A stretch of 64,000 nt of DNA, taken from assembly GCF_002760435.1 (NCBI RefSeq), contig NZ_AUUU01000101.1:1-64000 (forward strand), in the 5' to 3' direction. The position numbers were made by a program, and so were the translations under genes. The stretch is from Clostridium sp. LS. Lineage in GTDB: Bacteria > Bacillota > Clostridia > Clostridiales > Clostridiaceae. Below the pieces are notes generated by a model, which did no database searches, was not told the DNA's origin, and saw nothing but the letters and a program-made list of their open reading frames with translations. Of the stretch, positions 30,310-40,162 are shown one piece after another; the first letter of the stretch is position 1; each line of letters starts with the position of its first letter.

Positions 30310-31224
30310 CTGAATAACAAGAGATTACGCGCAAATATACTTTTATTGATAACTGCTGCCATATGGGGATTTGCGTTTGTTTCACAAAGGATTGGTTCTA
30401 AATATGTAGGGACCTTTACTTTTAACGGAATAAGATTTGCACTTGGGAGCATTTCTTTAATTCCTTTAATTATTTATTTTGATAAGAAAAAGAAAAATGA
30501 AAACACTAATGATACTAAAGTTTATACTAATGTAACTGCTAAAAAAATGATTTCATCTGGAGTATTAGTTGGTACGATTCTATACGCTGGTTCAAGCATT
30601 CAACAAACTGGTCTTATTTATACAACTGCTGGAAAGGCAAGCTTTATTACAGGTCTTTATGTAGTCATAGTCCCAATAATAGGAGTATTTTTAAAACATA
30701 AAATCGGAAAAAATTCATGGATTGGAGTTGGACTTGCTGTTGCTGGACTTTACCTTTTAAGTATAAATGAAAATTTCAGTATAAGCTATGGTGATTCCCT
30801 TGAAATTATAGGCTCGCTTTTTTGGGCTATTCATATTTTATCAATTGACCATTTTTCAAAAATAGTAGATCCTTTAAAATTGTCATGCCTTCAATTCGCA
30901 ACGTGTTCACTATTAAGTTTAGTTACAGCCCTAGCTTTCGAAAATATAACCCTATTTGGAATTTCAGGCGCATTAATACCTATACTTTATGGTGGTCTCC
31001 TATCCGCTGGTGTTGCATATACTCTGCAAGTGGTAGCTCAAAAAAATGCTAAACCATCTCATGCAGCCATCATTCTGAGCATGGAATCAGTATTTGGAGC
31101 TATAGGTGGCATGCTTATACTTGGTGAAGTTATGAGCATGCGGGGATATGCTGGATGTGCTCTCATACTTGGAGGAATAGTTTTATCACAACTTAGATTT
31201 TCCCCAAAGATATCTAAATCCTGA
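30310..31224 (+). CDS. EamA/DMT-family transporter, probable CTG start
   Basis: A drug/metabolite transporter with ten predicted membrane helices in two EamA repeats: NILLLITAAIWGFAFVSQRIGS opens the first (residues quoted here begin after the start) in parts such as AAIWGFAFV, and GSLFWAIHILSIDHF opens the second. The ATG at 30301 directly abuts the ribosome site AAAGGAG (30294-30300) with no spacer, whereas CTG 30310 has a 9-nt spacer and gives the family's usual short N-terminus (304 residues). Substrate unknown; relatives export amino acids or metabolites. It is monocistronic with a clear terminator. Confidence 0.82.
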   Translation: MNNKRLRANILLLITAAIWGFAFVSQRIGSKYVGTFTFNGIRFALGSISLIPLIIYFDKKKKNENTNDTKVYTNVTAKKMISSGVLVGTILYAGSSIQQTGLIYTTAGKASFITGLYVVIVPIIGVFLKHKIGKNSWIGVGLAVAGLYLLSINENFSISYGDSLEIIGSLFWAIHILSIDHFSKIVDPLKLSCLQFATCSLLSLVTALAFENITLFGISGALIPILYGGLLSAGVAYTLQVVAQKNAKPSHAAIILSMESVFGAIGGMLILGEVMSMRGYAGCALILGGIVLSQLRFSPKISKS

Positions 31225-31260
31225 AAATTATCACAAAAATCAAAAATTAAATTTTCAAAA

Positions 31261-31296
31261 TTAAAGGGATAAATCACTTAGAGGTTTATCCCTTTA
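31261..31296 (+). terminator. Terminator of the DMT transporter gene
   Basis: TTAAAGGGATAAA (31261-31273) pairs with TTTATCCCTTTAA (31284-31296) around a 10-nt loop. Confidence 0.75.
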
Positions 31297-31475
31297 AAAT
31301 GTAATTTAAATCACGCTGTATTAAATATGATTAATTATAATATTCACATTAAGCTTTTTATTAAGCAAATCAATATAGTATTTACAGAAATATGTATACT
31401 TTTCCTCAGGTTTCAAATAATAAATGAGATATAAAATTTAGATAAATAATAAAAATCATATAAGGAGGATAAGTA

Positions 31476-34400
31476 ATGCAAAAAGTTACAAAAACAATGG
31501 ATGGAAACCAAGCTGCAGCATATGCTTCATATAATTTTACAGAAGTAGCCGCAATTTTCCCTATAACTCCTTCTACTCCTATGGCTGAAGGGGTTGATGA
31601 ATGGTCTGCTCATGGCAAAAAGAATATGTTTAACCAGCCAGTTAAAGTTGCTGAAATGCAGTCAGAAGCTGGTGCTGCTGGGGCAGTGCATGGATCACTT
31701 CAAGGAGGAGCGTTAACAACTACATATACGGCATCTCAAGGATTGCTTCTTATGATACCAAATATGTATAAAATGTCTGGAGAACTTTTGCCAGCAGTAT
31801 TTCATGTAACTGCTCGTGCAATAGCAACCCATGCTTTATCAATATTTGGAGATCACCAAGATGTTATGGCTTGCAGACAAACAGGCTTTGCTATGCTTGC
31901 GGCATCAAATGTTCAAGAGGTAATGGATTTAGCATGCGTAGCACATTTAAGTGCAATAAAAGGAAGAGTTCCCTTTATGCATTTCTTTGATGGATTTAGA
32001 ACCTCCCATGAGTATCAAAAAATTGAGGTACCTGATTTCGATGAAGTAACTAAACTAGTAGATAAGAATGCTTTAAAAGCTTTTAGAGACAGGGCTTTAA
32101 ATCCAGAACATCCAGTAGCTAGGGGTACAGCGCAAAATCCTGATATATATTTCCAAGGAAGAGAAGCACAAAATCCTTTCTTTAATGCAGTACCTGATAT
32201 AGTAGAAGATTATATGAAAGAAATGAAGAAAATTACTGGAAGAGAATATCACCCATTCGATTATTATGGAGATCCAGAAGCTGAGGATATTATAGTAGCT
32301 ATAGGTTCAGTATGTGATACTATCAGTGAAGTTGTAGATTATTTAAGAGAAAAAGGCGAAAAAGTTGGTGTGATAAAAGTTCACTTATATAGGCCATTTT
32401 GTGAAAAATACTTCTTCAACGTTTTTCCTAAGTCTGTTAAAAGAATAGCTGTATTAGATAGAACAAAAGAACCTGGCGCACCTGGAGAACCATTGTATCT
32501 AGATGTTACTAAGCTTTTCTATAATGCAGAAAGTAAACCAACTATAGTTGGAGGAAGGTATGGTTTAGCTTCTAAAGATACAAGACCATCTCAGATCATA
32601 GCTGTATTTGATAATTTAAGAGCACAAAAACCAAAGGATAATTTCACAGTAGGAATAGTTGATGATATTACTAATACTTCCTTGCCTGAAGGAGAAATAA
32701 TTGATACTACACCAGAAGGCACTATAAGCTGTAAATTCTGGGGCTTAGGATCTGACGGTACAGTTGGAGCTAATAAGAGTGCTATTAAAATTATAGGAGA
32801 TAATACAGATTTATACGCTCAAGCATATTTTTCTTATGACAGTAAGAAATCTGGCGGTACAACTGTCTCTCACTTGAGATTTGGAAAGAGCCTAATAAGG
32901 TCTCCTTATTTAGTTTATAACTCAGATTATGTTGCCTGCCATAATAAATCCTTTATATATAACTTTGATGTTCTGAAAGGATTAAAGGAAAATGGTATCT
33001 TTGTACTAAACTGTCCATGGGATAAAGATGAAATCGAAGATAAATTACCTGCACCATACAAGAGATATATAGCCAAAAACAATATAAAATTCTACACTAT
33101 CGACGCAATTGCTATTGCTGGTGAAATAGGCCTTGGAAACAGAATTAATATGATAATGCAATCTGCATTCTTTAAACTAGCAAATGTTATACCTGTAGAA
33201 GATGCAGTTAAATATTTAAAGGATTCAATTTCTCACCTATATGGCAAAAAGGGTGATAAAATAGTTAAAATGAATCACGATGCCGTGGATAGAGGTATAG
33301 ATTCCTTAAATGAAGTTAGCATTCCTGAGAGCTGGGCTAATGCACAAGATGAAGATAAGCCTATAAAAGATGAACCGGATTTTGTTAAAAATATTCAACG
33401 TCCTTTAGCAAGGCATGAAGGCGATGAGCTGCCAACAAGTGCCTTTGTAGGAATGGAAGATGGTACCTTCCCTCTAGGCACTACTGCTTATGAAAAGCGT
33501 GGTATAGCAGTTAATGTTCCTGAATGGCAGACTGATAAATGTATTCAATGCGGACAATGCGCATATATCTGCCCTCATGCAACTATTCGTCAATTCATAA
33601 TTGATGAAAATGAAAAGAAAAGTGCTCCTGAAGATTTTATTACAAAGAAAGCAGCAGGAAAAGGTCTAGAAAATTATGAATATAGAATTCAAGTAGCTCC
33701 ACTAGACTGCACAGGCTGCGGAAACTGCGCAGATGTCTGCCCTGCTCCTGGTAAAGCTCTTATAATGAAGCCTTCAGAAGAACAAATATTAGAGCAGGAG
33801 GAAAATTGGGAATATGCTATGACCCTTACTCCTAAGGAAGATTTAATTGATAGAAATACCTTAAAAGGCAGTCAATTAATTAGGCCTCTTCTTGAATTCA
33901 ATGGTGCCTGCCCTGGATGTGGTGAAACACCATATATAAGACTATTAACACAACTTTTTGGCGAAAGAATGATAATTGCAAACGCAACTGGATGTTCCTC
34001 TATCTGGGGTGCAAGTTCTCCTTCCATTGCATATACAACTAATGCAGAAGGAAGAGGTCCTGCTTGGGCAAATTCACTATTTGAAGATAATGCCGAATTT
34101 GGATATGGTATATTCCTTGGTGTTAAACAAATTAGAGAAAAACTTGCAGATTTAATGAACGAAGGTTTAGCATCACCTGATTTTAATGATGAAATTAAAG
34201 ATGCCTTCAGAGAATGGCTAAATAACTTCAATAATGGCGCAGAATCAAAGTCAGCTTCTACTAAAGTTATAGAAGTATTAAAGAATTCTAATAACGAAAT
34301 AGCTAAAGAGATCCTTGAAAGAAAAGACTATCTAGTTAAGAAATCTCACTGGATAATTGGTGGAGATGGATGGGCATACGATATTGGTTACGGTGGAGTT

Positions 34401-34994
34401 GACCAGGTTCTTGCTATGGGAGACGATGTTAATATATTTGTAATGGATACAGAAATATATTCTAACACTGGTGGTCAGGCATCAAAATCATCTCAAACTG
34501 GTCAAGTGGCTAAGTTTGCAGCCGCTGGTAAGAAAACTAGAAAGAAAGATTTAGGACTTATGGCTATGAGTTATGGCTATGTCTACGTTGCTCAAATAGC
34601 AATGGGTGCAAATATGAATCATGCAATCAAAGTAATAGCTGAAGCTGAAAAATACCCAGGACCATCACTTATCATAGCTTACGCTCCATGTATAAGCCAC
34701 GGAATAAAAATTGGTATGGGTAACAGTATAAAAGAAGAAAAGAAAGCTGTAGAATCAGGATATTGGCATCTATATAGATACAATCCATTACTAAAAGAAG
34801 AAGGCAAAAATCCATTCTTGCTTGAATCTAAAGAACCTACTGCTTCATATAAGGACTTCCTACATGGTGAAATACGTTACTCATCCTTAATGAATGTATT
34901 CCCAGAAGTAGCCGATGCATTATTTGACGAATCAGAAAAGAACGCAAAAGAAAGATATGATACCTATAAACGTTTATCAGATATGCAATATTAA
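31476..34994 (+). CDS. nifJ: Pyruvate:ferredoxin (flavodoxin) oxidoreductase
   Basis: A 1172-residue one-chain enzyme that oxidises pyruvate with coenzyme A to acetyl-CoA and CO2 and reduces ferredoxin, the central step of clostridial fermentation. Domain order is that of the family: the N-terminal pyrimidine-binding part (MDGNQAAAYASYNFTEVAAI), the gamma-type part around 420-600, two 4Fe-4S motifs at about 686-760 (CIQCGQCAYICPHAT and CTGCGNCADVCP), and the C-terminal thiamine-diphosphate domain (GACPGCGETPYIRLL, ATGCSSIWGASSPS, GGDGWAYDIGYGG) with the proximal cluster Cys. AAGGAGG precedes ATG 31476 and a strong terminator follows. Length and all motifs are complete. Confidence 0.97.
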   Translation: MQKVTKTMDGNQAAAYASYNFTEVAAIFPITPSTPMAEGVDEWSAHGKKNMFNQPVKVAEMQSEAGAAGAVHGSLQGGALTTTYTASQGLLLMIPNMYKMSGELLPAVFHVTARAIATHALSIFGDHQDVMACRQTGFAMLAASNVQEVMDLACVAHLSAIKGRVPFMHFFDGFRTSHEYQKIEVPDFDEVTKLVDKNALKAFRDRALNPEHPVARGTAQNPDIYFQGREAQNPFFNAVPDIVEDYMKEMKKITGREYHPFDYYGDPEAEDIIVAIGSVCDTISEVVDYLREKGEKVGVIKVHLYRPFCEKYFFNVFPKSVKRIAVLDRTKEPGAPGEPLYLDVTKLFYNAESKPTIVGGRYGLASKDTRPSQIIAVFDNLRAQKPKDNFTVGIVDDITNTSLPEGEIIDTTPEGTISCKFWGLGSDGTVGANKSAIKIIGDNTDLYAQAYFSYDSKKSGGTTVSHLRFGKSLIRSPYLVYNSDYVACHNKSFIYNFDVLKGLKENGIFVLNCPWDKDEIEDKLPAPYKRYIAKNNIKFYTIDAIAIAGEIGLGNRINMIMQSAFFKLANVIPVEDAVKYLKDSISHLYGKKGDKIVKMNHDAVDRGIDSLNEVSIPESWANAQDEDKPIKDEPDFVKNIQRPLARHEGDELPTSAFVGMEDGTFPLGTTAYEKRGIAVNVPEWQTDKCIQCGQCAYICPHATIRQFIIDENEKKSAPEDFITKKAAGKGLENYEYRIQVAPLDCTGCGNCADVCPAPGKALIMKPSEEQILEQEENWEYAMTLTPKEDLIDRNTLKGSQLIRPLLEFNGACPGCGETPYIRLLTQLFGERMIIANATGCSSIWGASSPSIAYTTNAEGRGPAWANSLFEDNAEFGYGIFLGVKQIREKLADLMNEGLASPDFNDEIKDAFREWLNNFNNGAESKSASTKVIEVLKNSNNEIAKEILERKDYLVKKSHWIIGGDGWAYDIGYGGVDQVLAMGDDVNIFVMDTEIYSNTGGQASKSSQTGQVAKFAAAGKKTRKKDLGLMAMSYGYVYVAQIAMGANMNHAIKVIAEAEKYPGPSLIIAYAPCISHGIKIGMGNSIKEEKKAVESGYWHLYRYNPLLKEEGKNPFLLESKEPTASYKDFLHGEIRYSSLMNVFPEVADALFDESEKNAKERYDTYKRLSDMQY

Positions 34995-35002
34995 TTTAAT
35001 AA

Positions 35003-35030
35003 AAAAATCCCCAGTTTAATGGGGATTTTT
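35003..35030. terminator. Terminator after nifJ
   Basis: AAAAATCCCC (35003-35012) pairs with GGGGATTTTT (35021-35030) around 8 nt, followed by TTC. The flanking A-run lets it also end the minus-strand DUF3787 gene, whose stop is at 35043. Confidence 0.9.
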
Positions 35031-35042
35031 TCTTATATAATC

Positions 35043-35207
35043 TTATTTTTGATTTGTATCCACGTATTCTTTAGCATTTCTAACTTGTATTTCGCTTGGA
35101 ATATTTACGTTTGATATAGGTTGTGAATCCTCCATATTTGCCCAAGCAGCAGCATCATGTTTTTCAATTGGCATTCCAAGAAATTTTTCTTTAAATCTAT
35201 TTGTCAT
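35043..35207 (-). CDS. DUF3787 small protein
   Basis: A 54-residue protein starting at ATG 35207 behind AGGAGG. It begins MTNRFKEKFLGMPIEKHDAA and goes on AWANMEDSQPISNVNIPS, then ends KEYVDTNQK; this matches my memory of the clostridial DUF3787 family, whose members share MPIEKH and AWAN. Function unknown. It is soluble, has no Cys, and faces nifJ convergently across one terminator. Too short for most automatic ORF cut-offs but the ribosome site, length and family pattern make it a real gene. Confidence 0.8.
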   Translation of the reverse strand: MTNRFKEKFLGMPIEKHDAAAWANMEDSQPISNVNIPSEIQVRNAKEYVDTNQK

Positions 35208-35281
35208 ATGTAAACCTCCTTTAATATTTTAATAAACTTGGATTAATAATAGTATTACCATGAATATAAAAAATATAGGTT

Positions 35282-37552
35282 TTATTTATCCTTTAAAATC
35301 TCATTTGCTATTACAATTTGGCCTAAAGCCAAACCACCATCATTAGCAGGTATTAGCTTATTTGTATAAACAATAAATTTTTCCTTTTCTAATTCATTAA
35401 TCAAATTTTTGAGCAAGTATGAATTTTGAAATACTCCACCGCTTAATGCTACCTCACTAATGCCTATATCTTTTCTAATTAGTTTGCATAAATCTTTTGA
35501 AAACTTGACTATTGTATTATGAAACTTATCTGAGATAATACAATCCTGCTCACCGAGAAACTTATCATTTATAATACCTGCAATAATTTTCTCTAATTTC
35601 ACAACATAGCCATCACCCTTAACTATATTGTAATCATAAAAATCCAAACTCTTTAGTGAGGCAATTACTTCAAGTTCCAATGCCGCTTGTCCTTCATATG
35701 TAATAATATTTCTAATTCCAACTAAGCTTGATACAGCATCAAAAAAACGTCCCATGCTTGAAGTTTCCGGACTATTAATATCTGCTTCAATCATAGATAT
35801 AATATTAAATGCTCTATTTCCATATAACTTAGCCAATATTTCTCTCATTTGTACATCTGAGTAAATTTGCGCTTTAAACAATTTATATATAAATGACACA
35901 GCCATTCTCCAAGGTTCCTTAATAGCGTTTTCAGCACCAGGCATTTTTGTATAGTCTAAATGCCCTACTCTTATAAACTCTTTATTATCACAAAGTAAAA
36001 ATTCTCCTCCCCAAACCTTTCCATCGGTACCATAACCAGTTCCATCATAAGCAATTCCAATAACTTTTCTATTTACATGATTTTCCGCTAAACAGCTTAC
36101 AATATGGGCATGATGATGCTGAACTTCAATTTTAGGTAATGACAAACTATAAGCATACTCACTTGAAGCATAACCTGGATGCATATCACAAGCTATATAC
36201 TTTGGAGCAAACTGAAATATATTCTGAAAATGCTTTATATTATTTTTATAATATTCAATACTCTCAATATTCTCCAAATCCCCATTGTATTGGCTTAAAA
36301 ATAAAAAATTTTCTTTCCCAATGCAAAAAGTGTTCTTCATATTTGAACCGCAAGCTAAAATTTCTTTTGTACTCTCCATTTTTATAGGTTCCGGCACATA
36401 TCCTCGTGCTCTTCTTACCATGTGCACTTCATTATTTACTACTCTTACTACTGAATCATCTATTGGTATATCGATGTCTCTATTATGTAGCAAAAAATAA
36501 TCCGCAATATCTTTTAAATTTTCAGTTACATTTTCATTTTTATACTCTAAAGGTAATCCATTAATATTTGCGCTGGTCATAATTAAAACTTCTATACTAT
36601 CTTTAAATAATAAATAATGTAAAGGTGTATATGGTAACATAACTCCTAAAGTTTTTTGATTACACGCTATATATTGGGATAGGCCATAATCTTCTGCCTG
36701 ATTTAGTATTACAATAGGTTTTCTTATTCCTATGAGCACTTTTTCTTCTTCCATATTTACATGACAATATTTTTTTACCTTTTCAATATTTTTTATCATA
36801 ACTGCAAATGGTTTATGAGGCCTCTTTTTTCTAATCCTAAGTAATTTTACTGCTTCTTCATTTTTAGCATCACATACTAAATGAAATCCCCCAAGTCCTT
36901 TAATTGCGAAAATTCTGCCTTCTTTGAGCTTTTGTCTTACAAATCCTAACTCATCACTTGTTTTTATTCTTACCCTATTACAATCTTCTATCCACAAGCT
37001 AGGTCCGCACTTTTTGCATGCATTCGGCTGAGCATGAAATCTTCTATTTCCAGAATCAGTATATTCATTATGACAGTCTTTGCACATAATAAATTTCTTC
37101 ATGGTTGTGTACGCTCTATCATAGGGAATAGATTTTATTATTGAGAACCTGGGGCCACAGTTTGTGCAATTAGTGAATGAATATTTATATCTTCTATTGG
37201 ACGGATTTGTAATATCTTTAATACATTCTTCGCACATAGCTATATCAGGAGAAATTAAGGTGATTTTTTCTTTCCTCCTTTCACTTTCTCTAATTTCAAA
37301 GCATTTATAATTTACAATTTCCTTTTCGTGTACAATTATATTGTCTATTCTGGCTAAAACAGGTTTTTTATTTTTTAAATTAAAAATAAAATTATTTAAA
37401 TTATCTTCTTTTCCTTCAACATCAATATATACACCTTCTGAATTATTATTGATCCAACCTTTTAAGTTAAAGAAAAGTGCCGTATTATAAACAAAAGGTC
37501 GAAAACCCACCCCTTGTACAATTCCCTCAATCTTCAAACATAATCTTTTCAT
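35282..37552 (-). CDS. hypF: [NiFe]-hydrogenase maturation carbamoyltransferase HypF
   Basis: HypF makes the cyanide ligand precursor by carbamoylating HypE from carbamoyl phosphate. Domains in order: acylphosphatase (EGIVQGVGFRPFVYNTA), zinc fingers (CEECIKD, CTNCGPRF, CKDCHNEY, CKKCGP), a YrdC-like nucleotide-binding domain (about 200-375), and a Kae1-like domain with the metal-binding VQHHHAHIVSCLAEN. The preferred start is ATG 37552 (756 residues) behind AAGGTGG, three codons into the longest frame. It is separated from hypE by 101 bp that contain a weak hairpin. Confidence 0.95.
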   Translation of the reverse strand: MKRLCLKIEGIVQGVGFRPFVYNTALFFNLKGWINNNSEGVYIDVEGKEDNLNNFIFNLKNKKPVLARIDNIIVHEKEIVNYKCFEIRESERRKEKITLISPDIAMCEECIKDITNPSNRRYKYSFTNCTNCGPRFSIIKSIPYDRAYTTMKKFIMCKDCHNEYTDSGNRRFHAQPNACKKCGPSLWIEDCNRVRIKTSDELGFVRQKLKEGRIFAIKGLGGFHLVCDAKNEEAVKLLRIRKKRPHKPFAVMIKNIEKVKKYCHVNMEEEKVLIGIRKPIVILNQAEDYGLSQYIACNQKTLGVMLPYTPLHYLLFKDSIEVLIMTSANINGLPLEYKNENVTENLKDIADYFLLHNRDIDIPIDDSVVRVVNNEVHMVRRARGYVPEPIKMESTKEILACGSNMKNTFCIGKENFLFLSQYNGDLENIESIEYYKNNIKHFQNIFQFAPKYIACDMHPGYASSEYAYSLSLPKIEVQHHHAHIVSCLAENHVNRKVIGIAYDGTGYGTDGKVWGGEFLLCDNKEFIRVGHLDYTKMPGAENAIKEPWRMAVSFIYKLFKAQIYSDVQMREILAKLYGNRAFNIISMIEADINSPETSSMGRFFDAVSSLVGIRNIITYEGQAALELEVIASLKSLDFYDYNIVKGDGYVVKLEKIIAGIINDKFLGEQDCIISDKFHNTIVKFSKDLCKLIRKDIGISEVALSGGVFQNSYLLKNLINELEKEKFIVYTNKLIPANDGGLALGQIVIANEILKDK

Positions 37553-37628
37553 ATAAACCACCTTCCATAATGAAAAGTTATAAATGTAATTTATTATGAC
37601 TTAAAATATGCCTTTCACAAAAAGATAG

Positions 37629-37650
37629 AAAACTCTTTTTGCAGAGTTTT
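37629..37650 (-). terminator. Weak hairpin between hypE and hypF
   Basis: AAAACTC and GAGTTTT flank an 8-nt loop, and the minus strand continues with CTATCTTTTT. It might attenuate hypF expression relative to hypCDE. Confidence 0.4.
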
Positions 37651-37653
37651 ATT

Positions 37654-38661
37654 TTAACATATTCTAGGCAGCTGTTGCCCAGATGGCATATCTACAATTC
37701 TTTTTCCACCTACAATAGTTTTTAAATAAACCCTTTGTGGAACTTTTTCTATAACCCTGCCAATAATTGCTGCATTAGCTCCAAGTGAATGCTCTTTCAT
37801 AGTTCCTAATACTTTACTTGCATAAACTGCTGGCACAAAACAGCATAATTTTCCTTCATTTGCAATATACAATGGATCTAATCCTAAAAGTTCGCAACAT
37901 CCTTTTACTTCTTTACTTATTGGAATTGAATTTTCATCTAATTCAATGGATACATTACTTATTTCAGCAATTTCATTTAACACAGCTGCAACTCCGCCTC
38001 TTGTTGCATCTCTCAGTACATGAATCTGAGAACATACTCCTAGCATTGAATCCACAAGAGAATTTAAAGATGCGCAATCGCTTCTTAATTCCCCCTGTAT
38101 ATTTATTCCACCTCTTTGGCTCATAATTGTCATGCCATGATCTCCTAAAGTTCCGTTAACAATAATTACATCTCCAACCTTAGCATTATTTGCATTAATG
38201 CTTATATTTTCATAGATTTCACCTATTCCAGAAGTATTAATAAATATTCCATCAACTCCTCCTTTTTGAACTACTTTAGTATCACCTGCTACTATTTGAA
38301 CTTTTGCATCCTTTGCAGCGTATGACATAGACTTTACTATAATCTCTAATTTTTTCATTGGAAATCCTTCTTCTATAATAAATGCACTAGTTAAATATAA
38401 AGGCTTTGCGCCACTCATGGCTAAGTCATTTACCGTACCACAAACTGCAAGCTTTCCAATATCTCCTCCATTAAAAAATATTGGATTAACTACAAAGGAA
38501 TCTGTAGTAAATGCAATTTTCTTATTATTCAAACTAAGTTGTGCAGAATCATTCATTTCACTTATGATTTCATTATTAAAGTACTTTAAAAATAAATCTA
38601 TAATTAGATTGTTAGTTTGCTTTCCTCCACTACCATGGTCTAATGATATAATTTCTTCCAT
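37654..38661 (-). CDS. hypE: Hydrogenase maturation protein HypE
   Basis: HypE (335 residues, PurM/AIR-synthase fold) dehydrates the thiocarbamate on its C-terminal Cys to thiocyanate, giving the CN ligand. The start MEEIISLDHGSGGKQTNN is typical, and the protein ends in PRIC, the carbamoylated Cys motif, so it should be functional. ATP-binding segments such as AGDTKVVQKG and RDATRGGVA are present. GGAGGTATAGA precedes ATG 38661; hypD ends 37 bp upstream. Confidence 0.96.
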   Translation of the reverse strand: MEEIISLDHGSGGKQTNNLIIDLFLKYFNNEIISEMNDSAQLSLNNKKIAFTTDSFVVNPIFFNGGDIGKLAVCGTVNDLAMSGAKPLYLTSAFIIEEGFPMKKLEIIVKSMSYAAKDAKVQIVAGDTKVVQKGGVDGIFINTSGIGEIYENISINANNAKVGDVIIVNGTLGDHGMTIMSQRGGINIQGELRSDCASLNSLVDSMLGVCSQIHVLRDATRGGVAAVLNEIAEISNVSIELDENSIPISKEVKGCCELLGLDPLYIANEGKLCCFVPAVYASKVLGTMKEHSLGANAAIIGRVIEKVPQRVYLKTIVGGKRIVDMPSGQQLPRIC

Positions 38662-38698
38662 TCTATACCTCCAGAAACCAATTTACAGTACTATATTA

Positions 38699-39778
38699 CT
38701 AATTATACTTATAATAAGCAGCGCAAGTACCTTCTGTTGATACCATGCATGACCCTACAGGATTTTCAGGTGTGCAGTTTGTTTTAAATAGTGGACATTC
38801 AAAAGGAGTAATTTTTCCTTTTAGTATGTCACCGCATCTGCAGCCAAAACTGCAATCGTAATCCTTGTAATCCACATTAAAATACTTTAAAGCATCAAAT
38901 TCTTCATATTCTTTTTTAAATTTATATCCACTATTAGGAATTACCCCTATTCCTCTCCATGTGCTTTCAATAACTTTAAACACTTTATTTATATACAGTA
39001 AGGCTTTAGAATTACCGCTGTCTCTTACAATTCTTTTATATTCATTTATTATGTTATAGTCCTTTGTATTAATCATATTAATAAGTGTATTTAATCCCTT
39101 AAGTATATCTAAAGGTTCAAAACCAGTTATAACACCCGAGATATTATGCTCGCTACTTAAAAATTCATATGGTTTTTTACCAATAACAGCACTAACATGG
39201 CCAGGAAGTAAAAATCCGTCAATATTAATTTCTTCATCTTCAACAAGAACTTTCATTACTGGTGGAACAATTTTATGTGCCGTAAAAAAAAACAAATTCT
39301 TAATTTCTTTTTGTCTCGCTTCCATGACAGTTAAAGCAGTTATTGGAGTAGTTGTCTCAAATCCAACTGAAAGAAAAACTATTTTTTTTAATGGTGTGTC
39401 TTGTGCTATTGTCAATACATCCATTGGTGAATATACAATTCTAATATCTGCCCCCTCAGCTTTCCTCCTTAATAAAGAACTTTTCCTGCCTGGAACTTTT
39501 ATCATATCTCCAAAAGTTGCGATTATGACATCTTTGTTTGACGTTAACTCTAAAGCAGTATCAATATAACTTTGTGGAGTTACACACACTGGACAACCTG
39601 GTCCTGAAATTATTCTTATATTATCAGGTAATATATCTCTTATGCCATATCTAAAAATAGCCATGGTATGAGTACCACATACCTCCATAATATTTATTTT
39701 CTCATTGGTAATATTCTGCATTAATTTTCCGAGGCTTCTAGCATAGTCTCCATTTCTAAATTCATCAATAAATTTCAT
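38699..39778 (-). CDS. hypD: Hydrogenase maturation protein HypD
   Basis: HypD (359 residues) is the Fe-S scaffold that, with HypC, carries the Fe(CN)2CO unit. Conserved parts include MEVCGTHTMAIFRYGIRD, GPGCPVCVTPQSYID, and the C-terminal cluster Cys set (CSFGCRCGDILKG, FECPLFKTNCTPENPVG, CMVSTEGTCAAYYKY). It overlaps the end of hypC by 14 nt, and its ribosome site lies in the hypC coding sequence, so translation is coupled. Confidence 0.96.
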   Translation of the reverse strand: MKFIDEFRNGDYARSLGKLMQNITNEKINIMEVCGTHTMAIFRYGIRDILPDNIRIISGPGCPVCVTPQSYIDTALELTSNKDVIIATFGDMIKVPGRKSSLLRRKAEGADIRIVYSPMDVLTIAQDTPLKKIVFLSVGFETTTPITALTVMEARQKEIKNLFFFTAHKIVPPVMKVLVEDEEINIDGFLLPGHVSAVIGKKPYEFLSSEHNISGVITGFEPLDILKGLNTLINMINTKDYNIINEYKRIVRDSGNSKALLYINKVFKVIESTWRGIGVIPNSGYKFKKEYEEFDALKYFNVDYKDYDCSFGCRCGDILKGKITPFECPLFKTNCTPENPVGSCMVSTEGTCAAYYKYN

Positions 39779-39989
39779 TGTTTAATAACTCCTTTATTAG
39801 TTCCAGAGTTTTTGAAGCCTCTTCTTCATCAATTGTTTCTATCGCGCAACCAGCGTGAACTAGAACATATTGTCCAACTTTTACATCTGGAATAAGGTTC
39901 ATAAAAACTTCTTTTTTCATAGTACCTATTTCAATAACTCCTTTAAATCCATTTAAACTCAGAACTTTACCTGGAACTGCTAAGCACAT
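39765..39989 (-). CDS. hypC: Hydrogenase maturation chaperone HypC
   Basis: HypC/HupF family, 74 residues. The conserved N-terminus MCLAVPGKVL, whose Cys2 becomes exposed and binds HypD and the large subunit, fixes the start at ATG 39989, behind GGGGGG; the frame also opens 33 nt earlier, but that would hide the Cys. YVLVHAGCAIETIDEEEA is the usual C-terminal pattern. It is first of the hypCDEF set; hypA and hypB are not in the window. Confidence 0.94.
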   Translation of the reverse strand: MCLAVPGKVLSLNGFKGVIEIGTMKKEVFMNLIPDVKVGQYVLVHAGCAIETIDEEEASKTLELIKELLNNEIY

Positions 39990-40162
39990 AATAAATCCCC
40001 CCAAAACTCTATTCCTTTTCAATAAGAAAAATTAAAATAAGCAGCTTCATTAATGTATATACAAAAAACATATTAAAAAGAATTAAGATTCATTAAGCTT
40101 TTGTTCAGATAGGTCAAATATAATAACATTAAATTCATTTAGAATCTATTGGAGGTGATTTT

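Noticed and set aside
33872..34231. 119-codon minus-strand frame inside nifJ
   Set aside because: It is antisense to the conserved thiamine-diphosphate domain coding sequence; composition is a shadow of that frame.
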